Source of the DNA: Imtechella halotolerans
GTDB taxonomy: Bacteria; Bacteroidota; Bacteroidia; Flavobacteriales; Flavobacteriaceae
DNA length: 64,000 nucleotides
Direction: 5' to 3'
Assembly (NCBI RefSeq): GCF_028743515.2
Contig: NZ_CP117969.2
Span: 2,699,501 to 2,763,500, forward strand
Shown here piece by piece: positions 28,769-42,997 of the stretch; within the stretch, counting starts at the first letter, position 1, and each line of letters opens with the position of its first letter. The notes below the pieces were generated by a model. The model saw only the letters and a list, made by a program, of their open reading frames with translations. It was not told where the DNA came from and ran no database searches. A program made the translations under genes and the position numbers.

Positions 28769-29902
28769 ATGCTTACAGAATTATCATCATTTAAGTTTAT
28801 TATAACTACTTTTTTACTTGTCTCAATAGGGAATGTAGCATTTGCTCAAAATCCTAGTTCTAAAGTAAAATTTTGGAACCCGCAGCAGAGTGATGTATCC
28901 TATATTGAAGGACAAGGTTGGTTAGGAGAAATGGTTGGCAACTATAATAGACTTCCCTTAAAAATGAAAGGAGTGGTAGGAGAACGACTTTGGCAGCTTT
29001 CTCAAAACAGTGCTGGTCTTAAAATCCGTTTTAAAACAAATGCCCAGGAGATAATTGTACGATATGTTGTAAATCAAGAATTTGATATGCCTCATATGCC
29101 TGCTACTGGGGTGAGTGGGTTAGATTTATACGCAAAGACGGCCAAAGGAGAATGGTTGTGGGCTGCCGGTAAATTTCATTTTAATGATACAATTACTTAC
29201 AAATTTCAACATATTTTAACGAAAGAGTATGATTCAAAGGAATTAGAATACCAATTATATCTACCCTTATACAACACAGTATCTTGGATGGAGATTGGTG
29301 TTCAAGAATCAGCATTTTTTCAGCCACTGACACCACGTCAACACTTTCCAATAGTTATTTATGGGACTTCAATCGCCCAAGGTGCATGTGCAAGTAGACC
29401 AGGATTGGCATGGACAAACATTTTAGAAAGAAAGTTAGGAATGCCTGTATTAAACTTGGGCTTTTCTGGAAATGGGAAATTGGAAAAACCGTTGCTTAAT
29501 TTGATGTCTGAGATTGATGCCTCTCTTTATGTACTTGACTGTTTACCCAACTTGACAAAAATCCCAAAAGATGAGCTAGAAGAATTAATTTATAACGCCG
29601 TGGTTAGTCTTAAAAAACAACATCCAGAAACTGCTGTTTTATTGACAGCTCATGGTGGATATACCGAAGAAAATCTTAGTGATATAAGAAAACTTGAGTA
29701 TGAAAATGCAAACAAAGCACTTGATGCCGCATTTAAAAGACTTAAGAAAAATAAAATCAATCAAATATATATGCTTAGCAAAAATGAACTTGGACAAGGT
29801 ATCGAAACAATGGTGGATGGAATTCATCCAAATGACTTGGGAATGATGCTTTATGCTGAAGGATATTTTCAAAAAATCAATAAAATTCTAAGCAAAAGAT
29901 AG
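28769..29902 (+). CDS. Exported SGNH/GDSL esterase, two-domain
   Basis: A 377-residue protein with a signal peptide ending near AFAQ. An N-terminal beta-sandwich domain (about residues 25-180) precedes an SGNH hydrolase domain. Block I is GTSIAQGACAS (catalytic Ser), the oxyanion Gly and Asn are in NLGFSGNGK, and the catalytic Asp/His pair is in DGIHPND. This two-domain layout is found in sugar acetyl- and other carbohydrate esterases. Removal of O-acetyl groups from sialic acid or another glycan substituent is the likely job. The start at MLTELSSFKF is preferred over an upstream TTG in the terminator. Confidence 0.85.
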   Translation: MLTELSSFKFIITTFLLVSIGNVAFAQNPSSKVKFWNPQQSDVSYIEGQGWLGEMVGNYNRLPLKMKGVVGERLWQLSQNSAGLKIRFKTNAQEIIVRYVVNQEFDMPHMPATGVSGLDLYAKTAKGEWLWAAGKFHFNDTITYKFQHILTKEYDSKELEYQLYLPLYNTVSWMEIGVQESAFFQPLTPRQHFPIVIYGTSIAQGACASRPGLAWTNILERKLGMPVLNLGFSGNGKLEKPLLNLMSEIDASLYVLDCLPNLTKIPKDELEELIYNAVVSLKKQHPETAVLLTAHGGYTEENLSDIRKLEYENANKALDAAFKRLKKNKINQIYMLSKNELGQGIETMVDGIHPNDLGMMLYAEGYFQKINKILSKR

Positions 29903-29928
29903 TTTATTTTATACACCTTAATTGTAGA

Positions 29929-34651
<4,723 letters not shown>

Positions 34652-34661
34652 TGATTAAAAG

Positions 34662-34696
34662 AACGGCCAGCAAAATAATAATGTTGGCCGTTTTTA
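34662..34696 (+). terminator. Terminator between convergent arms of the sialic acid locus
   Basis: An AACGGCCAGCA / TGTTGGCCGTT stem (one G-T pair) is followed by five T, 10 bases after the galactosidase stop. Confidence 0.87.
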
Positions 34697-34716
34697 ATAG
34701 TTGTAATTGCCTTATA

Positions 34717-36228
34717 TCAGTTTACCTCAATCTTAAAGGTGGACGCAGGTAGTTGTGACGAATTCATTAAATTCGCAGAGGTAAAAGGTTCCCATGCGTA
34801 ATAAATAAATTGGGGCTTATAATGCATAGGAATAAAGACTTTATTCTTTTTCTTGATTTGGGCTTCTACTGGAGTTTTTCCTTTATCTATAGAAAAACCC
34901 TTAAGATTATTGTTTTCAGAAAAAGTGAGCCCTTCCTCGGCATGTCGGAAGGTAATCCATATACCTCCTTTTTTATAAATTGCCTTTTTTGGTAGGGGAC
35001 CACTTGGAGATATTTTTTCATTGTAGTCTTGAGCTAAAGCCCATTGTGCCAGTCGATATCCAACTTCTTTTTTATTGGTAGGATGTACATCATTTTTTGA
35101 TCCTAGGTCACTACTTACGGCCATACCAGTATTCCTCGTTTCATTTAAAAGTAGTCGTTGTTCATCTCTAAACATTGGCCATAAGGTACTCTTATAGTGC
35201 AGTGTGTCAATGGAGGATAGCTGAACCCAATAAAAGGGTAATTTGGGGTTTTTCCATTGTTTTCTATAATCTTCTATCATTAGTTTTTGTAAAGCTGCAT
35301 ACTCTTGAACCCTTTCTAAATCTAATGCATTACTTTCACCTTGGTAAAGAAGTACACCTTTGATAGGTATTACTGTTAATTGCTCAATTCCAGAAGCAAA
35401 GGCAAATCCAGGCTTATAAGCGTGATTAGGACCAGTAGGATCTTGTGGAATAACTAATCTTCTTCCTGTATTTTGGACACCTCGTTCTCTTACCCATTTA
35501 GGTAAAGACTCATTATATAGCCAATTGCCCTTAACTTTTTCTTTGAAAATTGGATGGGATTCTAGAGTCTCTCTTTTAATAAATGTTTCCAGTGGAGCAC
35601 CTCCTATGGCCATATGAATTAGGCCAATTGGAATATGTTGGTTGGCAATAATATTCTTCCCAAAGTAATATCCAACTGCGCTCATTGAACGAACACTCTT
35701 GCTGTCGGAAGTTTCCCAAGAACCTTGGTAAAAGGAAGACATATTTAATCGTGCATATATACTATCAGTGAAAGGTTGTCCGTAAATATTTTTTCCCGCA
35801 TAGGTGGTATTAAAAAATCGGAGTTTAGGGTTGTTTACTTCAGTTAATTCTTCCTTATAATGCATTTCAGCTTGCATAGGCCATTCCATATTAGATTGGC
35901 CTATACAAAGCCAAACATCACCCACGAGGATATTACTTAGGGTAATGGAAGTTTTGAGGTTTTGAATTTCAAGTTTTTTGGGAGAGAGTGTTGTTTTTTG
36001 TTTTGGGAAGAGTACTTTCCAATTACCATTTTTATCCGAGGAAGTTTTTAATGTAGTTGTTGCAAATCGGACTGTTATAATTGTATTGGGCTGAGCCTTT
36101 CCCCAAACAGGGAACTTCTGATCACGCTGAATAACCATGTTATTTGTAAAAAAAGGTGGCAGAGATATTTGGGCAGTTGCAATTACTCCAAGAAAAAAAA
36201 GTAAAATGGTAAAGATGTATGTTTTCAT
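34717..36228 (-). CDS. Sialate O-acetylesterase (SASA domain)
   Basis: A 503-residue exported esterase (signal peptide ending near IATAQ). The catalytic Ser lies in GQSNMEWPM and the family block IGLIHMAIGGAPLET follows; the later DVHPTNKKEVGYRL supplies the Asp/His pair. This is the SASA family, which removes O-acetyl groups from sialic acids so that the sialidase and lyase can act. The start at MKTYIFTIL places a normal signal peptide; the longest frame would overlap the LrgB-like gene. It is the last gene of a seven-gene minus-strand operon. Confidence 0.9.
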   Translation of the reverse strand: MKTYIFTILLFFLGVIATAQISLPPFFTNNMVIQRDQKFPVWGKAQPNTIITVRFATTTLKTSSDKNGNWKVLFPKQKTTLSPKKLEIQNLKTSITLSNILVGDVWLCIGQSNMEWPMQAEMHYKEELTEVNNPKLRFFNTTYAGKNIYGQPFTDSIYARLNMSSFYQGSWETSDSKSVRSMSAVGYYFGKNIIANQHIPIGLIHMAIGGAPLETFIKRETLESHPIFKEKVKGNWLYNESLPKWVRERGVQNTGRRLVIPQDPTGPNHAYKPGFAFASGIEQLTVIPIKGVLLYQGESNALDLERVQEYAALQKLMIEDYRKQWKNPKLPFYWVQLSSIDTLHYKSTLWPMFRDEQRLLLNETRNTGMAVSSDLGSKNDVHPTNKKEVGYRLAQWALAQDYNEKISPSGPLPKKAIYKKGGIWITFRHAEEGLTFSENNNLKGFSIDKGKTPVEAQIKKKNKVFIPMHYKPQFIYYAWEPFTSANLMNSSQLPASTFKIEVN

Positions 36229-36233
36229 TATTT

Positions 36234-36926
36234 TTAAATTAAAAAAATCAATAGATAGGGTGTTATTATTGCTGTAATTAGTCCGTTTAAACACATTGCT
36301 AATCCACTAAAAATACCTGATTCTGGACTACTTTCTATTGCTTTTGCAGTCCCTATTCCATGCGCGGAAACTCCCATTGCTACGCCTTGAGCTGCTAAAT
36401 CTTTTATACCCATTTTGTTCATAAAGTGTAGTCCAGTTACATTTCCTAAAATTCCCGTAATAATAACAACAGGGACAATGATTTCAGGCAATCCTCCAAT
36501 ATCCTTTGTCACTTCCAAAGCAATAGGTGTTGTGACTGATTTTGCAACAACTGATTTTAAGATATCATGTGGAATTTCAAATAATAGAATGATAGTTGAA
36601 ACACTTATTATTGAAATAAATGACCCAACTAAGACAGCGACTAAAAAAGGAATAAGTTGTTTTTTAATCGCTGGTAAATATTGGTGGAAGTAGGCTCCCA
36701 AGGCAACTACTGAAGGACCTAACATAAAGGTGAAAATTTCGTTGTCTTTTAGATAATCTTCGTACGGATAGCTAGATAGACTTAAGATTACCATAATTAA
36801 GGTACATGCTGTTAGAACGGGGTTTAGGATTGGTCTATTCCATTTTGTTTTTAGTCTTAAAGCTATCCAATAGATGGCAAGGGTTAAGGTTATCCAAAGT
36901 AACGGGTTTTGTATGCTAAAATTCAT
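36234..36926 (-). CDS. LrgB/CidB family membrane protein
   Basis: A 230-residue polytopic membrane protein with about six or seven helices, including the family motifs FMLGPSVVALGAYFHQ and KSVTTPIALEV. LrgB works with LrgA. In Firmicutes the pair was first tied to murein hydrolase control and later to pyruvate uptake (B. subtilis PftAB, S. mutans LrgAB), and the plant homologue moves glycolate. Here the LrgA gene lies 43 bases upstream and the pair sits inside the sialic acid operon. The lyase of this operon makes pyruvate, so pyruvate transport is an attractive inference. Confidence 0.9.
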   Translation of the reverse strand: MNFSIQNPLLWITLTLAIYWIALRLKTKWNRPILNPVLTACTLIMVILSLSSYPYEDYLKDNEIFTFMLGPSVVALGAYFHQYLPAIKKQLIPFLVAVLVGSFISIISVSTIILLFEIPHDILKSVVAKSVTTPIALEVTKDIGGLPEIIVPVVIITGILGNVTGLHFMNKMGIKDLAAQGVAMGVSAHGIGTAKAIESSPESGIFSGLAMCLNGLITAIITPYLLIFLI

Positions 36927-36969
36927 ATGACACCATTTTACCCCTCCTAGGGGAAGGTTTACAATGTAT

Positions 36970-37305
36970 TCAACTTTTTTTCATTCGTTTAAAAACTAGA
37001 GCGACTATAAACATAGTTAGATAAGTACTAACAATAATCCCAATCATTAGTGGAAGTATATATGGTTTGATTTTGGGAATAAAAACCATAATTCCAACTC
37101 CAAATGGTATAAAAAAGAGGATAAGATGTTTTAAGAGAAATTCACTTGATCTATTTACCGATTCTATTTTTACAATTTTGAATTGTAATGCACAAAATAG
37201 AAGCAACATACCCACAATACTTCCTGACAGAGGAATGTTAAAAATATACTTAAGTAACTCTCCTAGAAACCAAAAGAATAATAAATATGTAAAAGATGGA
37301 AGCAT
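36970..37305 (-). CDS. LrgA/CidA family membrane protein
   Basis: A 111-residue protein with four membrane helices of the holin-like LrgA/CidA family: GELLKYIFNIPLSGSIVGMLL is the conserved N-terminal block (helix 1 to 2), followed by LFFIPFGVGIMVF. The start is 11 bases after the hexosaminidase stop codon, within one operon. It likely forms a complex with the LrgB protein encoded next. Confidence 0.9.
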   Translation of the reverse strand: MLPSFTYLLFFWFLGELLKYIFNIPLSGSIVGMLLLFCALQFKIVKIESVNRSSEFLLKHLILFFIPFGVGIMVFIPKIKPYILPLMIGIIVSTYLTMFIVALVFKRMKKS

Positions 37306-37316
37306 TTATTTGAATA

Positions 37317-39332
37317 TTACGGATGTATAAAGTTAAGACCTTCAGTTAAAAGCGGAGCAAAAGTAAACATCCAATTTTGATAGTCAGTGGTTCCCGGTAT
37401 TTTGATTAACACAGTGTTAGTTCCCTTTGAAAGAGAAATGGCTACTGGTGGACGTGTCCAATACAATTCTTCAATTCTCCAAGGAATTTCTTGATCTTCT
37501 TTTGAACCCCATCCTTTAGTTTTTGAAGGTTTCCACCCTGGGTTTTCCCAATTAGGTGCAGGTAGTTTCTTCCCATTTATCCATATTTCTCCTCCACTGC
37601 TATCCCAACTTCCTTCCTTTGGAATTCCGTTATAGACTCTGTTAGCTCTATGGGGTGTTTCAAACCCGATCCAGAAAGGGACTATTTTATCCGTATCAGA
37701 TTCGATTTTGGCAATTGCGTAGTACGTTTCTCCTGGCATAGCTTTAGTAAATACACCACCTTGTTGAAAACGATCTCGGATATATACACTATTGCCACTG
37801 ACTGTTTTAAATGGCATTTTTTTAAAGTTATTTAGGTTGTTATCTAAGGAATCGGTTAATGTGGTCTTAAACGGTCCATATAAACTCCAAGAAGTCTCTG
37901 CTTGTTTGGAATACTGAAATGGTAAATTATTGAAATAGCGATCTTTATGATGTAATAGATACGTTTCGAAAATACTAAAATACTTATTTTCATCAGTACC
38001 GATCGTTGGAACTTGTGTTATATAATTTCGTGAAGCACTAGTTATATCAGCAGTCCAAGTTTTCCATGCATAAGTTAGTAGTGAAGGATATACTGGATTT
38101 TGTTGAAATGCATCAGTAGATGACTCAAGATTAACATCAGGCCAAAGACATAAAATCCCTCCTAGAACTGTGTTCTTTGACTCAGATCCAATGGGTTTAA
38201 AGAAAAGATTTGAAATGTGTATGTATGGTTCTCCATTATTTATATAACTATTCCATGAATCTATTTCGCGATATCCTTGTTTTTTTTGTGGTTTGTCCTC
38301 CCACGTTTGTCGAATTACTTGATTGTCGGCAGGGAGTCCTGGGTTCCAAATAATAATTTCCCTTTCATTCGCTCTGCAGAGGGAAATTATTTCCTTCATA
38401 AATCCTTCAGGATTTGGAATTTTAACTTCATCAGATCCAATATGTATTGTTGGGCAGAGTTCTTTAGGTATTTCTGTAAAAAATTCTACTAAAATTTCTT
38501 TTAGAATTTTTAATCCTTCTTTGGATTCCATTTTAAAGCCTGTACTTGTTACAAATGACTCGCTGTGCCCTGGCATATCTATCTCAGGAATTACCTGAAT
38601 TTGTTTCTGCTTGGCATAATGAATAAGATCTCTAATTTCTTCATATGTATAGTACATTCCTGGATCTCTTGTTTCAATATGATTCTTGGCTGCTGTGAGT
38701 TCAGGATATTTTTTACTTTCTATTCTCCACGCTGGATTGTCAGTGAGATGCCAATGAAATGTATTCATTTTATAGCGAGCCATGATATCCAATTGTTGTT
38801 TAAGTATTGATATACTTTGGAAATTTCTACCAACATCTATCATAAATCCTCTAAGTGGAAAGATGGGATAATCTTCGATTGTGCAATACTGAATATAAGG
38901 GATTCCGTTAATGTTTTTAATAAGTTGTTTTAATGTTTGAAATGCATAGAAAAGTCCAGCATCATCTCCGAATCCTACGGTAATAGAATTACTAATCACC
39001 TTTAGTGTATAACCTTCTGAAGGTAAATTAGGGTTTTTGGTAATTTGTAATGGTATGGAGGTAGGAATGTTGGTGTATTCAATATGGGCCTCATGAAGTA
39101 TTGATATAAGCTCATTTTTAATGGGTTTTATAAGAAATTCTTCATTTACTAAGTGGACTGATTTCAATTTTAAGTAACCTTTATTCCAATTTACATGTTG
39201 CGGAAATGGAATTAATTTTACAGGGGCTTCTGCTAATTTTTCTGATGAAAATTTAGACTGAAAGGAGGTAGTTTGTCCAGTAACATGAAAAACACAAAAC
39301 AATATGGTGATTAAAATGAGAAAGTTTTTCAT
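37317..39332 (-). CDS. GH20 beta-N-acetylhexosaminidase
   Basis: A 671-residue exported hexosaminidase (signal peptide to about HVTGQ). A GH20b domain covers residues 30-155 and the TIM barrel begins at RGFMIDVGRN. The catalytic Asp-Glu pair is in HIGSDEVKI (Asp301-Glu302), used in substrate-assisted cleavage of terminal GlcNAc or GalNAc. A C-terminal beta-sandwich domain from about residue 510 may bind carbohydrate. The start codon overlaps the stop of the creatininase-like gene by 4 bases (ATGA), which shows tight co-translation. Confidence 0.92.
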   Translation of the reverse strand: MKNFLILITILFCVFHVTGQTTSFQSKFSSEKLAEAPVKLIPFPQHVNWNKGYLKLKSVHLVNEEFLIKPIKNELISILHEAHIEYTNIPTSIPLQITKNPNLPSEGYTLKVISNSITVGFGDDAGLFYAFQTLKQLIKNINGIPYIQYCTIEDYPIFPLRGFMIDVGRNFQSISILKQQLDIMARYKMNTFHWHLTDNPAWRIESKKYPELTAAKNHIETRDPGMYYTYEEIRDLIHYAKQKQIQVIPEIDMPGHSESFVTSTGFKMESKEGLKILKEILVEFFTEIPKELCPTIHIGSDEVKIPNPEGFMKEIISLCRANEREIIIWNPGLPADNQVIRQTWEDKPQKKQGYREIDSWNSYINNGEPYIHISNLFFKPIGSESKNTVLGGILCLWPDVNLESSTDAFQQNPVYPSLLTYAWKTWTADITSASRNYITQVPTIGTDENKYFSIFETYLLHHKDRYFNNLPFQYSKQAETSWSLYGPFKTTLTDSLDNNLNNFKKMPFKTVSGNSVYIRDRFQQGGVFTKAMPGETYYAIAKIESDTDKIVPFWIGFETPHRANRVYNGIPKEGSWDSSGGEIWINGKKLPAPNWENPGWKPSKTKGWGSKEDQEIPWRIEELYWTRPPVAISLSKGTNTVLIKIPGTTDYQNWMFTFAPLLTEGLNFIHP

Positions 39333-40096
39333 AAGTCTTTGTATAGGTTAGATAGATCTGTGTTGGATAGTTGGATAATAAAATCGGCAATGGCTTGTGT
39401 TGTTTTTTCGAAAAAGATTTTTCCTTTTTCAGGAGTAGCCTTTATGGGATTGCCAACACCTGTATCTTGCGAAATAGATGGCCAGTGACGTTGAGCAATT
39501 ACCCAGCCTTCTTGTAATCCTTTGATACTAAATTGTTTTGTAAATCCATTTCCTGCTTCTTCAATCGGTAACATAAGTCTTGGTGTAATAAATTGAATCA
39601 TGGAGGTCTCTAATTCTCCAGCGTGGTCTCCAGGTTCGTCAAAGACCTCGTTTGCGTTGGAAGCATTCCACCAATTTGTGGCTGCAATAAAGACCTTCGG
39701 ATATTTAAGGCTTAATTCTCTAATTAATGGTTTAAAATCATTTCCACCGTGCGCATTTATAATTAAGAGCTTGTTGATGTTATGGTAATCAAGAACATGT
39801 GTAATGTCTGAAAGTACAGCTAGCTGGGTCGACGGATTCATATTCATGCATAACTTTACATCTATTTGGCCTGTGTTTACTCCATAGGGGATTGCCGGTA
39901 AAACAATGCAACGAGAACCTTGCTCCCAAGCCTGTTTAGCAGCCTGAGCAGCTATAGCATCGGCTAGCAAGGTATCTGTTGCGTAGGGAAGATGGTAATT
40001 GTGAACTTCAGTAGCGCCCCAAGGTAGAATAGCTAAATCGAAATTGGATTCTTTGACTGTTTTCCATGTGGTTTCTGATAGAATATAGGGACGCAT
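39329..40096 (-). CDS. Creatininase-family metallohydrolase
   Basis: A 255-residue protein of the creatininase family, cytoplasmic by lack of a signal peptide. Metal ligands are seen in GATEVHNYHLP (Glu and His), YATDT (Asp), NAHGGND (His) and DHAGELETS (His, Glu). Family members hydrolyse amide bonds of small molecules (creatinine, formamides in flavin-type biosynthesis), and many are uncharacterised. Its place between sialidase and hexosaminidase, with a 4-base overlap to the latter, suggests work on a product of the locus, perhaps an N-acyl group. The reaction is unknown. Confidence 0.85.
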   Translation of the reverse strand: MRPYILSETTWKTVKESNFDLAILPWGATEVHNYHLPYATDTLLADAIAAQAAKQAWEQGSRCIVLPAIPYGVNTGQIDVKLCMNMNPSTQLAVLSDITHVLDYHNINKLLIINAHGGNDFKPLIRELSLKYPKVFIAATNWWNASNANEVFDEPGDHAGELETSMIQFITPRLMLPIEEAGNGFTKQFSIKGLQEGWVIAQRHWPSISQDTGVGNPIKATPEKGKIFFEKTTQAIADFIIQLSNTDLSNLYKDL

Positions 40097-40106
40097 TTTT
40101 ACTTTT

Positions 40107-41714
40107 TTAAGGGTTAATTAGGTCAGTTATTGGTATTTTCTGAAAGTAAAGATCTCTAACACCTTCATAAATAATACCTATATGATTATCATCAATGATC
40201 GTTAGGCAAGAATAGCCAAAACCATTTGGACCATATAAATTAACTTGGTTTTGTTCCGGCCATGAGTTACCATTATCAAAACTTGTTTTAATTGTTATGT
40301 TGGTTCTACTATTGAATGAGTTTGGATTAGAAAAGAACAGAATTCTTCCTTTTGTGGGATGATCAAATGCAACGATACTGGCCATACAATTAGGTTCAGT
40401 CAATGCGATTCGTGATGTTGGATGAGCTGTCCAGCTCTCTCCCATATCTTTAGTGATATAGATAGCGCGTCCGTGAAACTCATCTCTAAGATGACTTGCC
40501 TGATTATTTCTGTCATCACGCATATTTAACATTAAGCTGCCGTCAGAAAGTTCCACCACTTGTGCTTCTGTTGTATGTGTCTTTGCGCCTGTTCCTACAC
40601 TCCAGTTGGCACCGTGATCCGTACTGTAAACAATAGTAGAATGGGGTACACCATTTTGATCTCTATATTGTGCAGGAAAAACAAGTGTTCCATTTTTCAT
40701 ACTAATCCCCATACCGGGTCCATTAAAAAATAGTCTCCACTTGGGATTTTTTATTTGAGAAGTGATATTAATTGGTTCAGACCAAGTAAGACCATCATCT
40801 TCACTTTTAACTAATACAAATTGTCCAGTTTCTTCTGGAGTCATTCCTGATTTGGAGGAATTCCATGCGTGTGTGCCAGGAAATCCATGAATCCATAATG
40901 CGGCTACCCAAATTGTATTGGTCTTTTTATCAATAAGTATTGCAGGGTCTCCAATCCCATTTTCATTTTGGGGTTTTCCGCCAAATGTACCCATATCCAT
41001 AATGGCCTTCATTGGTTCCCAGGTTTGACCGCCATCGGTACTTCTACTCATACCTACATCCACATGACCTTGAAGATCGGATGATTTTTCATAACGATTG
41101 TCATACACCGCAATTAGTGTCCCTTTGTTTGTAGTTGCTATTCCTGGAATGCGGTAGGTGTTAACGTTGTCTTGATCTTTAACTCTGAGTTTGTGAGCAA
41201 TACGTTGTCCATTGGACTTGTTTGAAATTTTAATTTGAGTTGTTTTCCCTTTTGAAAAAGAAAATGCTCCATTATTGATTTTGATGATGTTCGTAAGATC
41301 CGGGTTATTAATTAACGAGATACTCAAATAAAAATAATGTATTCCTTTAGAAAGTTTTAAATTTCCAGATATTTTGCTTGTTGAACCTTTAACTTGTATT
41401 TTACCAAAGGATGATTTTGTCTTAAACGAATTGTCAGTCGAGTAGAATAATTCCAATTGTTTAATGTCATTAACATTTTTGGTGCCAAGTAAATCAAGTG
41501 AAACCGAACGCAAGTTTGTTTCTTGATACATGGTAACTGCAATTTCAAGTAAGATGTTTTCCTTTTCATTGTCCCAAATAGGGATCATAGGTTGGGAAGC
41601 AGTAATTGTCGCTAATTCATTAGCTAGTTCATGGTTAATTTTTGTATTGGAATAACCAAAATGGGATGTTATTCCCGTTGCTATTAGTAAGCAAGTAATT
41701 AAGATATTTTTCAT
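40107..41714 (-). CDS. nanH: GH33 exo-alpha-sialidase
   Basis: A 535-residue exported sialidase that releases terminal sialic acid. An N-terminal beta-sandwich (about residues 45-165) precedes the six-bladed propeller. The YRIP motif (Arg188) carries the first arginine of the triad, and Asp boxes appear as STDGGQTW, SEDDGLTW, STDHGANW and SFDNGNSW. A candidate acid/base Asp is in SSDLQGHVD, and a GYSCLT segment carries a candidate nucleophile Tyr. The start codon overlaps the AGE epimerase stop by 4 bases. Confidence 0.95.
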   Translation of the reverse strand: MKNILITCLLIATGITSHFGYSNTKINHELANELATITASQPMIPIWDNEKENILLEIAVTMYQETNLRSVSLDLLGTKNVNDIKQLELFYSTDNSFKTKSSFGKIQVKGSTSKISGNLKLSKGIHYFYLSISLINNPDLTNIIKINNGAFSFSKGKTTQIKISNKSNGQRIAHKLRVKDQDNVNTYRIPGIATTNKGTLIAVYDNRYEKSSDLQGHVDVGMSRSTDGGQTWEPMKAIMDMGTFGGKPQNENGIGDPAILIDKKTNTIWVAALWIHGFPGTHAWNSSKSGMTPEETGQFVLVKSEDDGLTWSEPINITSQIKNPKWRLFFNGPGMGISMKNGTLVFPAQYRDQNGVPHSTIVYSTDHGANWSVGTGAKTHTTEAQVVELSDGSLMLNMRDDRNNQASHLRDEFHGRAIYITKDMGESWTAHPTSRIALTEPNCMASIVAFDHPTKGRILFFSNPNSFNSRTNITIKTSFDNGNSWPEQNQVNLYGPNGFGYSCLTIIDDNHIGIIYEGVRDLYFQKIPITDLINP

Positions 41715-42880
41715 AGGGTAGGGTTTAATTTTTCAATTTCTTCAAATGTTTTCCAGCATTGATATAGAGCTCTTGGTACATGAAAGCACCCTTTCCATTT
41801 TCCACCTTTTAAAGTAAGTAAAGGATCTCCCTGTCTATTAAGGTATCCATACCACTCACCGTGTTCAGGGTCAGGGAAATGTTTCCATGTATATTGATGC
41901 ACTTTCTTGTACCAATTCCAAATGATTGGATTTTGAGTGTGTAAATAAGCCTTGGATAACGCTACAAGGGTTTCAAGATGTACCCACCAGAGTTTTTGAT
42001 CCCATTCTAATTGTTGAGGAGGATTTCCTTTTGCGTCCATAAAATAGAATATTCCGCCATATGTTTTGTCCCAACTGTAGTCTAAAATTGCTATTATAGT
42101 GTCACTAGCTGTTTTAATTAATGAAGTGTCATTAATTCGAACTCCAATGTCTATCATAAACCACATGGCCTCTATTCCATGGCCTGGGTTAAGTAAACGA
42201 CCATTAAAACTGTCTTCTAAAGAGCCGTCTAATTTTACATTCTCATAAATGATTCCACTTTTTTCATCTCTAAAGACATGCATTACTTCATGAATGCTTT
42301 TATCAATAGTTTCTTCTATCTCTTCCGGTGTAATAATTTCTTCTAGTTCTAAAACCAAATTGGATAAAATCATGGGTAAAGAAAATCCTTTTAATGGCCT
42401 GGTATTAGTGTTTTTTTCATAAATACCTTTTGGATTGTCTTTTTTTCTCAGAATATTAAAGTAAGTGCTTTTAGCTAGTTGTATATATTCCTCTTTCCCT
42501 GTAGCTTTGGCATATTGACTAAATGCCATAGCTGCAAAGCAATCAGAGAAAATGTTGTAAGGTTGTACTAAAGGTTGACCTTCTCTAGTTAGGGAAAAAT
42601 AGAAATCACCTTTAGAATCCATGGCTTTGGTTTTGAGAAAATCAATTCCTAAGGTAGCCATTTCAAGCCACTTCTGATTGGGATCAACCTGATTGTAAAG
42701 CATTGAAAAAAGCCAAGCTTCACGCCCTTGAAGCCATGTGAATTTGTCCGTGTCGTAAACACTGCCATCTCTTTTAAGGCATGTAAAATAGCCTCCATAT
42801 TTGGTATCAGGAGAGTGTTGTAGCCAAAAGGGTACTACGTTATTAAGTAAGGAGTTTTTGTAAAGTTGGCTATTTTTCAT
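41711..42880 (-). CDS. AGE-family N-acylglucosamine 2-epimerase
   Basis: A 389-residue (alpha/alpha)6-barrel epimerase of the renin-binding-protein/AGE group, which interconverts N-acetylmannosamine and N-acetylglucosamine. Conserved parts are FTWLQGREAWLFSMLYN, NPGHGIEAMWFM (catalytic His candidate), WWVHLETLVAL and CFHVPRALYQCW. It takes the N-acetylmannosamine made by NanA towards glucosamine metabolism, the route used by Bacteroides instead of the ManNAc kinase pathway. It is the first gene of the minus-strand operon, directly behind operator site B. Confidence 0.93.
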   Translation of the reverse strand: MKNSQLYKNSLLNNVVPFWLQHSPDTKYGGYFTCLKRDGSVYDTDKFTWLQGREAWLFSMLYNQVDPNQKWLEMATLGIDFLKTKAMDSKGDFYFSLTREGQPLVQPYNIFSDCFAAMAFSQYAKATGKEEYIQLAKSTYFNILRKKDNPKGIYEKNTNTRPLKGFSLPMILSNLVLELEEIITPEEIEETIDKSIHEVMHVFRDEKSGIIYENVKLDGSLEDSFNGRLLNPGHGIEAMWFMIDIGVRINDTSLIKTASDTIIAILDYSWDKTYGGIFYFMDAKGNPPQQLEWDQKLWWVHLETLVALSKAYLHTQNPIIWNWYKKVHQYTWKHFPDPEHGEWYGYLNRQGDPLLTLKGGKWKGCFHVPRALYQCWKTFEEIEKLNPTL

Positions 42881-42885
42881 ATTAA

Positions 42886-42909
42886 TATGTTATACATAAT
42901 ACAAATATA
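42886..42909 (-). promoter_or_regulatory. Promoter and GntR-type operator (site B) for the epimerase operon
   Basis: On the minus strand TATATTTG (42909-42902) is followed after 3 bases by the palindrome TATGTTATACATA (read on the plus strand, 42886-42898), and the epimerase ATG is 5 bases further. The layout is almost the same as at nanA, so the seven-gene operon and nanA are probably co-repressed. Confidence 0.75.
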
Positions 42910-42997
42910 AAAAAATATTTGTATATTCGAAGTTGAGTGTGTTAAAATGAGAATTTGGAATTATACTCAACAACCTAGCCTAAGTTTTTTATTTTTA

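Noticed and set aside
29639-29872. 77-codon antisense frame within the SGNH esterase gene, and similar frames across the window
   Set aside because: Shadow frames of real genes with no start context or domain.
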